Below, piece after piece: positions 1-5,337 of a DNA stretch of 6,176 nucleotides. The position numbers and the translations under genes are program-made. This stretch comes from an uncultured beta proteobacterium (GTDB lineage Bacteria; Pseudomonadota; Gammaproteobacteria; Burkholderiales; Burkholderiaceae_C), in assembly GCA_903886165.1 (NCBI GenBank), contig CAISLL010000276.1:1-6176 (forward strand), written 5' to 3'. Under the pieces are notes generated by a model. That model was not told where the DNA came from. It searched no databases and saw nothing but the letters and a program-made list of their open reading frames with translations. The stretch's first letter is position 1. Each line of letters begins with the position of its first letter.

Positions 1-738
1 GGCTGGCAAAGTCAAAGCTCCGGAAAAACCGTGCAGGACCGGCTAGAAACGGCCTTGAGCCAGTTCGCCGATCACCGTGTCTCAACCCTGTGTGCCGGCC
101 GCACAGATGCCGGTGTGCATGGCTTGATGCAAGTGGTGCACTTTGACACTCCGTTGAACCGCCCCGAGCCGTCCTGGGTGCGCGGCCCCAACGCGCTGCT
201 GCCCCGTGACATTGCGGTGCAATGGGCTAGGCAGGTACCTAATCACTTCCACTGCCGCGCCAATGCCCTGTCACGGCGCTATGCCTACAGCTTGCTGGAA
301 ACACCGGTGCGCCCAAGCGTTGACCGCGGGCGCGTGGGCTGGGTCTACCGCCCGTTGAGCCTCGAACGCATGCAACAGGCCGCGACACTGCTTGTCGGTG
401 AACATGATTTCACATCATTTCGCGCCCGCGCCTGTCAGGCCTTGTCACCCGTCAAGCACTTGATGCGCATCGACATCAGCCGTCGTGGGGCCTATTGGCG
501 TTTTGAATTTGAAGCCAATTCATTTTTACACCATATGATCCGCAACCTCATGGGCTGCCTGATTGCCGTGGGCGACCAGCGCCATCCACCAGAATGGGTG
601 AATGAGGTGCTGGCCGCGCGTGACCGTGACGCCGCCGCCCCCACCTTTTCGCCTGATGGCCTGTATTTTTTGGGCCCGCGCTACGACCCGCACTGGGGCT
701 TGCCTGAGCGCACGCCGCTTTTTGACGCACTCCCATGA
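1..738 (+). CDS. truA: tRNA pseudouridine(38-40) synthase TruA, 5' end cut by the window
   Basis: TruA converts uridine to pseudouridine at positions 38-40 in the anticodon arm of many tRNAs, in the cytoplasm. The frame is open from base 1, and its first codons read GWQSQSSGKT, matching the GWQ...S-V-Q segment near the TruA N-terminus. The GTG at 31 is therefore an internal valine, not the start, and the real start lies upstream. 245 residues are present; E. coli TruA has about 270, so roughly 20-25 are missing. The catalytic aspartate is in the AGRTDAGVHG motif (Asp codon at 106-108). The family signatures DFTSFRA (around 409-429) and FLHHMIRN (around 523-546) follow in order. The stop TGA (736-738) overlaps the trpF ATG as ATGA. 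The reading is intact up to a typical C-terminus, and the identification is secure. Confidence 0.96.
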   Translation, partial: GWQSQSSGKTVQDRLETALSQFADHRVSTLCAGRTDAGVHGLMQVVHFDTPLNRPEPSWVRGPNALLPRDIAVQWARQVPNHFHCRANALSRRYAYSLLETPVRPSVDRGRVGWVYRPLSLERMQQAATLLVGEHDFTSFRARACQALSPVKHLMRIDISRRGAYWRFEFEANSFLHHMIRNLMGCLIAVGDQRHPPEWVNEVLAARDRDAAAPTFSPDGLYFLGPRYDPHWGLPERTPLFDALP

Positions 739-1439
739 CACACGCGCCCTCTCAACCAGTGCCCGGCTTGTCGCGTACCCGCATCAAGATTTGTGGGCTG
801 ACGCGTGAATCGGATGTCGACGCGGCGGTGGCCGCTGGTGTGGATGCCATTGGATTTGTACGGTACGAGAAAAGCGCGCGCTATGTCTCCGTTCAGCGCG
901 CCGCCGCACTGGCACGCAGGTTGCCGCCATTTGTCACCCCCGTCCTGCTGTATGTCAATGCCAATGCATCGAACATCATGGCTGATTGCACAAGCGTGAC
1001 AGGGGCCATCGTCCAATTTCATGGTGACGAATCGCCGGCAGACTGCTGGCTCGCCAGCGGACAAGGACAGCGCCCCTACTTGCGCGCCGCCCGCATTCCC
1101 CTTGGCAACGCAGGTGGCAGCTTTGATCTCTTAAAATTTGCGCACGATTATTCACAAGCACAAGCCATCCTGCTCGACGCCTACGTGGACGGGTTCGGTG
1201 GCGGCGGGCACGCATTCAATTGGTCACTGCTTCCTCAAAACGTCAACGCTCACCTCGTCTTGAGTGGTGGGCTCAACGCTGCCAACGTCATCGACGGCAT
1301 CACGCAGGTGCGCCCGCGCTGCAAATCACTCAGCGTTGACATCAGCTCCGGGGTTGAGGCGTCGGGGCAAAAAGGCATCAAGGATGCCGACAAAATTCAC
1401 CAGTTTGTCGCAGCCGTGCGACAGGCAGACTCTATTTAA
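735..1439 (+). CDS. trpF: Phosphoribosylanthranilate isomerase TrpF
   Basis: TrpF catalyses the Amadori rearrangement of N-(5'-phosphoribosyl)anthranilate to CdRP in tryptophan synthesis. It is a cytoplasmic single-domain (beta/alpha)8 barrel. The 234-residue product has KICGLT with the catalytic Cys20, Arg49 (29 residues on, as in the Thermotoga enzyme), QFHGDE at 94-99, the general-acid Asp148 in LLDA, the glycine-rich phosphate loop at 155-163 ending FNW, LSGG at 176-179, and VDISSGVE at 201-208 followed by GIKD. About 15 residues precede the first barrel strand, a modest extension. The start is the ATG overlapping the truA stop. No Shine-Dalgarno sequence is visible, so translation is probably coupled to truA. 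One oddity is that the usual F-x-x-SPRYVS strand reads VRYEKSARYVS, replacing the common proline with alanine. All catalytic residues are kept, so it should be active. Confidence 0.96.
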   Translation: MTHAPSQPVPGLSRTRIKICGLTRESDVDAAVAAGVDAIGFVRYEKSARYVSVQRAAALARRLPPFVTPVLLYVNANASNIMADCTSVTGAIVQFHGDESPADCWLASGQGQRPYLRAARIPLGNAGGSFDLLKFAHDYSQAQAILLDAYVDGFGGGGHAFNWSLLPQNVNAHLVLSGGLNAANVIDGITQVRPRCKSLSVDISSGVEASGQKGIKDADKIHQFVAAVRQADSI

Positions 1440-1455
1440 ACATCAAATGGACACC

Positions 1456-1499
1456 TAGTGCTTATCATATAAGCACAAATTGCTATCAATTTTGTAATA
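1456..1499. repeat. Palindromic intergenic repeat between trpF and trpB
   Basis: This AT-rich stretch fills most of the 62-bp trpF-trpB gap. It contains a perfect 8-bp inverted repeat, GTGCTTAT (1458-1465) and ATAAGCAC (1469-1476), with a CAT loop. A second imperfect one follows: ACAAATTG (1475-1482) against CAATTTTGT (1487-1495), with a CTAT loop and one bulged T. The two share two bases, so only one may form at a time. Read on the - strand, the pattern (AATTGATAGC..., then a TTAT-x-ATAA palindrome with GC ends) resembles a short repeat I recall as common between genes in Comamonadaceae. That family assignment is from memory. The hairpin arms are directly visible. No T-run follows the GC-containing stem, so it is not a standard intrinsic terminator. 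Confidence 0.6.
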
Positions 1500-1501
1500 C
1501 C

Positions 1502-2797
1502 ATGTTTGACTACCAACAACCCGACCTGCGTGGCCACTTTGGCATTTATGGGGGCAGTTTTGCCTCCGAGACTCTCACCCACGCCATCAATGAACTCAAG
1601 GTGGCTTACGCCAAATACCAGTTTGATGCTGAATTTGTAGCGGAATTCACCGACGAACTGGCCCACTTTGTCGGCCGCCCATCCCCCGTGTACCACGCGG
1701 CGCGGATGAGCCGTGAGCAGGGTGGTGCACAGATTTTCCTCAAGCGCGAAGACCTCAACCACACCGGTGCCCACAAGATCAACAACACCATCGGCCAAGC
1801 CATGCTGGCCCGCCGTATGGGCAAACCGCGTGTGATTGCCGAGACCGGCGCCGGTCAGCACGGCGTGGCCACTGCCACCATTTGCGCCCGCTACGGGCTC
1901 GAATGTGTTGTTTACATGGGCAGCGAAGACGTCAAGCGCCAAAGCCCCAACGTGTACCGCATGAAGCTGCTGGGAGCCACCGTGGTGCCCGTCACCAGCG
2001 GCAGCCGCACCCTGAAAGACGCGCTCAACGAAGCCATGCGCGATTGGGTAGCCAACGTCGACAACACCTTCTACATCATTGGCACCGTGGCCGGCCCCCA
2101 CCCCTACCCGATGATGGTGCGCGATTTCCAGAGTGTCATTGGCAAGGAGTGCCTGGTGCAAATGCCCGAGATGCTGCAGGCGGCCGGCTGCAAAACAACG
2201 CAGCCAGATGCCGTGGTGGCCTGTGTCGGCGGCGGCAGCAACGCTATGGGCATCTTTCATCCTTACATCCAGCACGAAGCCACACAATTGATCGGCGTGG
2301 AAGCGGCCGGCGCAGGCATGGACAGTGGCAAACACTCGGCCAGCATCCAGCGCGGCAGCCCCGGCGTGCTGCACGGCAACCGCACCTATGTGCTGCAGGA
2401 CGACAATGGCCAGGTCACGGAAACCCACAGCATCAGCGCCGGACTGGACTACCCCGGGGTCGGCCCGGAACACGCGTACCTGCACGACATTGGCCGCGCC
2501 CAATACGTTGGCATCACCGACACCGAGGCACTGCAAGCCTTCCACTACCTGTGCCGCACCGAGGGCATCATTCCGGCGCTCGAATCGAGTCACGCTGTGG
2601 CCTATGCCATGAAACTGGCCAAGACCATGCGCACGGATCAGTCAATTCTGGTGAACCTGTCAGGCCGGGGCGACAAGGACATTGGCACCGTGGCCGATTT
2701 GTCGGGCGCTGACTTTTTCTGCCGCCCCAGCTGCCAGGGTCAATCGGTCAAGGGTGGCCTGGCTGCAGATGAAGCTATTGTGAAAGTTGTCAAATGA
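1502..2797 (+). CDS. trpB: Tryptophan synthase beta subunit TrpB
   Basis: TrpB is the PLP-dependent subunit that condenses indole with L-serine to give L-tryptophan; it works in the cytoplasmic alpha2-beta2 complex with TrpA. The 431-residue product carries KREDLNHTGAHKINN with the Schiff-base lysine at 92, ETGAGQHG with Glu114 (Glu109 in Salmonella), the phosphate-binding GGGSN loop at 243-247, and LSGRGDKD at 387-394, whose Ser387 contacts the pyridine nitrogen. The N-terminus FDYQQPD..GHFGIYGG is typical of betaproteobacterial TrpB and supports the ATG at 1502, although no Shine-Dalgarno motif precedes it. The protein is about 34 residues longer than E. coli TrpB (397). Roughly 20 of these form a C-terminal tail after the conserved core, ending in the charged stretch DEAIVKVVK. 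The stop overlaps the trpA start (ATGA). This is the long TrpB1 type that pairs with TrpA, not TrpB2. Confidence 0.97.
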   Translation: MFDYQQPDLRGHFGIYGGSFASETLTHAINELKVAYAKYQFDAEFVAEFTDELAHFVGRPSPVYHAARMSREQGGAQIFLKREDLNHTGAHKINNTIGQAMLARRMGKPRVIAETGAGQHGVATATICARYGLECVVYMGSEDVKRQSPNVYRMKLLGATVVPVTSGSRTLKDALNEAMRDWVANVDNTFYIIGTVAGPHPYPMMVRDFQSVIGKECLVQMPEMLQAAGCKTTQPDAVVACVGGGSNAMGIFHPYIQHEATQLIGVEAAGAGMDSGKHSASIQRGSPGVLHGNRTYVLQDDNGQVTETHSISAGLDYPGVGPEHAYLHDIGRAQYVGITDTEALQAFHYLCRTEGIIPALESSHAVAYAMKLAKTMRTDQSILVNLSGRGDKDIGTVADLSGADFFCRPSCQGQSVKGGLAADEAIVKVVK

Positions 2798-3630
2798 ACC
2801 CGACCCCACCGACACGCATTGCGAAAAAATTTACCCATTTACAAGCCCAGGGCCACAAGGCACTGATTCCCTTTGTCACCGCCGGCTTCCCGTTTCCCGA
2901 CATCACGCCGGAACTGATGCACGCCATGGTGGCTGGCGGCGCCGATGTGATCGAGCTGGGTGTGCCGTTTTCAGACCCCAGCGCCGACGGCCCGGTGATC
3001 CAGAAAGCTGGCGACAAGGCGCTGGCAGCCGGGGTTGGTCTGGTGCAGGTGCTGGCCATGGTAAAAGCGTTTCGCCAGCAAGACAGCAACACGCCGGTGG
3101 TGCTGATGGGCTACGCCAACCCGGTGGAGCGTTACAACCAGAAGCACCCATGTGCGGACGGCGCCAGCGGTTTTGCGGTGGATGCCACTGCGGCCGGGGT
3201 AGACGGTGTGCTGATCGTCGATTACCCACCGGAAGAGTGTGAAGAGTTCGCGGCCGAGCTCAAGGCCCATGGCCTGGACCTGATCTTCCTGTTGGCGCCA
3301 ACTTCCACGGACGAGCGCATGCAGCAAGTGGCGCGCATTGCCAGCGGTTATGTCTACTACGTGTCGCTCAAAGGTGTCACCGGATCCGGCGCACTCGACA
3401 CCCGTGCCGTCGAAGCCATGCTGCCGCGCATCCGCGCCCATGTCAACGTGCCGGTTGGGGTCGGTTTTGGAATTCGTGATGCAGCCACGGCCAAAGCCAT
3501 TGGCCAGGTGGCCGATGCCGTGGTGATTGGTAGCCGCCTGATCCAGTTGATTGACGCGCAAGCGCGCGACCAGGTGGCGGTCACGGCTGAAACCTTCCTG
3601 CGTGAAATCAGGACGGCGTTGGATTCATAA
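2794..3630 (+). CDS. trpA: Tryptophan synthase alpha subunit TrpA
   Basis: TrpA cleaves indole-3-glycerol phosphate to indole and glyceraldehyde 3-phosphate and channels the indole to TrpB. The 278-residue (beta/alpha)8 barrel is near the usual length (E. coli 268). The two catalytic acids are visible: Glu54 in VIELGVPFSDP and Asp65 in SADGP, 11 residues apart as for Salmonella Glu49 and Asp60. MGYANPVERYNQ (105-116) and VDYPPEE (142-148) are typical of beta- and gammaproteobacterial TrpA. The phosphate-binding segments are GVGFGIRD (222-229) and VVIGSRLI (243-250). The loop after YNQ (KHPCADGASGF, 117-127) appears a few residues longer than usual. The start is the ATG of the ATGA overlap with trpB; the preceding bases give no strong ribosome site, so coupled translation is likely and would suit balanced subunit output. 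Confidence 0.97.
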   Translation: MNPTPPTRIAKKFTHLQAQGHKALIPFVTAGFPFPDITPELMHAMVAGGADVIELGVPFSDPSADGPVIQKAGDKALAAGVGLVQVLAMVKAFRQQDSNTPVVLMGYANPVERYNQKHPCADGASGFAVDATAAGVDGVLIVDYPPEECEEFAAELKAHGLDLIFLLAPTSTDERMQQVARIASGYVYYVSLKGVTGSGALDTRAVEAMLPRIRAHVNVPVGVGFGIRDAATAKAIGQVADAVVIGSRLIQLIDAQARDQVAVTAETFLREIRTALDS

Positions 3631-3642
3631 TGCATACCCACC

Positions 3643-3668
3643 GTCATGCCGGACCCGATCCGGCATCC
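3643..3668. repeat. REP-like palindromic element in the trpA-accD spacer
   Basis: A perfect 8-bp inverted repeat has arms ATGCCGGA (3646-3653) and TCCGGCAT (3659-3666) around a CCCGA loop, flanked by GTC on the left and CC on the right. The pattern GTCAT-GCCGGA-x5-TCCGGC-ATCC matches a type of extragenic palindrome scattered through many proteobacterial genomes, so I call it REP-like; copy number in this genome cannot be seen here. It begins 13 bases after the trpA stop. As RNA it would form a stable GC-rich stem that could slow 3' decay of the trp message or partly terminate transcription. It lacks the T-run of an intrinsic terminator, so accD can still be read from upstream. Confidence 0.6.
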
Positions 3669-3688
3669 TTGCACCGGAATCACCTGGA

Positions 3689-3707
3689 TTGCAGATTGAG
3701 TCTGCAA
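3689..3707. repeat. Second small inverted repeat upstream of accD
   Basis: Arms TTGCAGA (3689-3695) and TCTGCAA (3701-3707) are perfectly complementary around a TTGAG loop. No T-run follows, so termination is unlikely. The hexamer TGCAAC occurs at 3703-3708, overlapping the right arm, and again at 3721-3726 and 3730-3735, spaced 18 and 9 bases apart. The symmetry could be an operator or a leader hairpin for accD, but nothing in the sequence decides this and 7-bp arms can arise by chance. Confidence 0.35.
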
Positions 3708-3741
3708 CAACACCATCTGATGCAACGCCTGCAACATGCCC

Positions 3742-3746
3742 GGAGA
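3742..3746 (+). promoter_or_regulatory. Ribosome binding site that fixes the accD start
   Basis: GGAGA lies 7 bases before the ATG at 3754, an ideal Shine-Dalgarno spacing. The earlier in-frame ATG at 3736 would place this motif inside the coding sequence and has no purine-rich site of its own. The site also favours 3754 over the intermediate in-frame ATG at 3748, which is only one base from the motif. Confidence 0.8.
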
Positions 3747-3753
3747 AATGAAT

Positions 3754-4626
3754 ATGAGTTGGCTTGAGAAACTGCTTCCCCCAAAAATCCAGCACACCAA
3801 CCCGGAAGAACGACGCAGTGTGCCTGGCGGCTTGTGGATCAAGTGCCCAAGTTGCGACGCAGTGCTGTACAAGACCGACCTTGAGCAGAACCAGAATGTC
3901 TGCCCCAGCTGCAGCCATCACCACCGCATAGGCGCACGGGCGCGGCTCGACGCCTTTCTGGACAACGAAGGCCGCTATGAAATCGGCCAGGAAGTGTTGC
4001 CTGTGGATGCGCTCAAGTTCAAGGACAGCCGCAAGTACCCGGAGCGTCTCAAAGAGGCGATGGAAAACACCGGGGAAACCGATGCCCTCGTGGTCATAGG
4101 CGGCACCGTGATGGGCATTGGTCTGGTGGCTGCGTGTTTTGAATTTGACTTCATGGGCGGCAGCATGGGCTCGGTGGTGGGTGAGCGCTTTGTGCGTGGT
4201 GTGCACACCGCCATTGAGCAAAAAGTACCCTTTGTCTGCTTCACTGCCACCGGTGGTGCGCGCATGCAGGAAGGCCTGCTGTCACTCATGCAAATGGCGA
4301 AAACCAATGCCGCCCTCACTCATCTGGCCAAAAAGGGCCTGCCGTTCATCAGCGTCCTGACCGACCCCACCATGGGCGGCGTCAGCGCCGGGTTTGCCTT
4401 TTTGGGCGACGTGGTGATTGCCGAACCCAAGGCGCTGATCGGGTTTGCCGGCCCACGGGTGATTGAATCCACCGTACGGGTGAAGCTGCCTGAAGGTTTT
4501 CAGCGCGCCGAGTTTTTGCAGACCAAAGGCGCGGTCGACTTGATCTGTGACCGGCGTGAATTGCGCAAGACCATCGCCGACACCTTGGCCATACTGACCC
4601 GCCAAAGCGCGGATGCAGTAGCCTGA
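3754..4626 (+). CDS. accD: Acetyl-CoA carboxylase carboxyltransferase beta subunit AccD
   Basis: AccD pairs with AccA to form the carboxyltransferase that moves the carboxyl group from biotinylated AccB to acetyl-CoA, giving malonyl-CoA, the committed step of fatty acid synthesis. The start is set at 3754 because the product then begins MSWLEKLLPPKIQ, the family N-terminus, and a GGAGA site sits correctly upstream; a start at 3736 would add six non-conserved residues. The 290-residue protein has the N-terminal zinc ribbon Cys31-x2-Cys34-x15-Cys50-x2-Cys53. The crotonase-type core follows, with MGGSMGSVVGE (134-144), the oxyanion-hole region TGGARMQEG (166-174), TDPTMGGVSAGFA (203-215) and GFAGPRVIEST (230-240). 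E. coli AccD has 304 residues, so the length is normal. It probably reads from the trp block, possibly also from its own promoter in the spacer. No folC follows, unlike the accD-folC pair of E. coli. Confidence 0.97.
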   Translation: MSWLEKLLPPKIQHTNPEERRSVPGGLWIKCPSCDAVLYKTDLEQNQNVCPSCSHHHRIGARARLDAFLDNEGRYEIGQEVLPVDALKFKDSRKYPERLKEAMENTGETDALVVIGGTVMGIGLVAACFEFDFMGGSMGSVVGERFVRGVHTAIEQKVPFVCFTATGGARMQEGLLSLMQMAKTNAALTHLAKKGLPFISVLTDPTMGGVSAGFAFLGDVVIAEPKALIGFAGPRVIESTVRVKLPEGFQRAEFLQTKGAVDLICDRRELRKTIADTLAILTRQSADAVA

Positions 4627-4631
4627 TCCAT

Positions 4632-5195
4632 TCAGAGCATCAACGCAGCTGCCTGCAAATGCCCCAGCACAATCGCGGCAATTTGCAGTAGCACCAACAG
4701 TATCAGTGGCGACAGATCGATGCCGCCCACCAGCGGAACCACACGGCGAATCGGCATCAACAGCGGCGCCACCAACCGCTCAAGGATGTCGGCAATGGGT
4801 GAGCGGGTCTGAATCCAGGACAACACCGCAAAAACAATCACCATGCCTGTCATGCCAGAGATCGCCATGCGGATCAGGCCAAACGCTGCCAGAATCGGCA
4901 CAGAAAGCAGCCCGCCAGCGGCTCCCGCCAGCAGCCACAAGACCCCAAATTCAGCCAACTGCAAAAAAAACGCAGCCGCCAGGCTGGCTGTGTCAAGCGC
5001 GCCAATCGAGGGCAACACGCGCCGCAGCGGCAACACAATCCAGTCCGTCAGGGCAAAAACAAAGCGCCCCAGCGGGTTGCCTGAGCGCGCCGACATGGGA
5101 ATGCGCTGGTACTGCATGTACAGGCGCAGCAGGCACACGCCGCTCAAAATGCCGCAAACAACTTCTAGCAAAAGGGAAACAATTTGGTACAGCAT
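4632..5195 (-). CDS. yggT: YggT-family integral membrane protein
   Basis: The 187-residue product matches the YggT family (E. coli YggT, 188 residues), small inner-membrane proteins of poorly defined role; a link to osmotic shock tolerance or cell division has been suggested for relatives. It shows the internal duplication typical of the family: DWIVLPLRRVLP at 51-62 and APLLMPIRRVVP at 143-154, each followed by a GxxD segment and a hydrophobic helix. Hydrophobic stretches lie at about 2-25, 68-92, 97-127 (perhaps re-entrant or two short helices) and 161-182. The ATG at 5195-5193 gives MLYQIVSLLLEVV, the usual family start, though no good Shine-Dalgarno motif precedes it. The gene points toward accD, with 5 bp between the two stops, and is divergent from lysS. 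The family is clear; the molecular function is unknown. Confidence 0.9.
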   Translation of the reverse strand: MLYQIVSLLLEVVCGILSGVCLLRLYMQYQRIPMSARSGNPLGRFVFALTDWIVLPLRRVLPSIGALDTASLAAAFFLQLAEFGVLWLLAGAAGGLLSVPILAAFGLIRMAISGMTGMVIVFAVLSWIQTRSPIADILERLVAPLLMPIRRVVPLVGGIDLSPLILLVLLQIAAIVLGHLQAAALML

Positions 5196-5261
5196 GGAAA
5201 TTTCTGTTCAGAGGAAGCCGCATAAGCGTTGACCACGAATCATAGCGACACCCCGGCCAAC

Positions 5262-5267
5262 TAAAAT
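5262..5267 (+). promoter_or_regulatory. Weak candidate -10 box for lysS in the yggT-lysS divergent region
   Basis: The 142-bp gap 5196-5337 must hold the promoters of both yggT (leftward) and lysS (rightward). The best + strand -10 candidate is TAAAAT here, about 70 bases before the lysS start. No good -35 lies 16-18 bases upstream: a TTGACC at 5229-5234 is 27 bases away, too far. On the - strand TATGAT (complement of 5239-5244) could be a -10 for yggT, again without a convincing -35. A 14-codon ORF (ATG 5276 to TAG 5320) lies in the putative lysS leader without a ribosome site. No terminator or riboswitch fold is seen. Confidence 0.3.
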
Positions 5268-5337
5268 AGCGGGTTATGTCGCAACGCCCCTGCCCGCGGC
5301 AACTCACCTCTTTCCAGTAGCTCCTTGATTGCTCCAC

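Noticed and set aside
31..33. GTG as a possible truA start
   Set aside because: The frame stays open to base 1, and the codons before it encode the conserved GWQ segment of TruA, so the gene starts upstream of the window.
1132..1137. TAAAAT inside trpF as an internal promoter for trpBA
   Set aside because: No -35 lies at 16-18 bases; the nearest similar hexamer, TTGGCA at 1102-1107, is 24 bases away. It is more simply explained as coding sequence (Leu-Lys-Phe).
1440..1501. Tryptophan attenuator or leader peptide before trpB
   Set aside because: The only ATG in the gap (1447) gives M-D-T-stop, with no tryptophan codon run. The hairpins lack a terminator T-run.
1436..2593. 385-codon open frame on the - strand opposite trpB
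   Set aside because: It lies almost wholly antisense to a clearly conserved trpB. The translation is alanine-, valine-, histidine- and glycine-rich with no family motif, as expected from GC-rich codon bias on the other strand.
1882..2712. 276-codon + strand frame within trpB
   Set aside because: It is the +2 shadow of trpB, rich in Arg, His and Pro, with no motif and no ribosome site. trpB itself is intact throughout.
3646..3666. Intrinsic terminator after trpA
   Set aside because: The stem is good, but the bases after it (CCTTGCACC) contain no T-run, so a repeat element is the better description.
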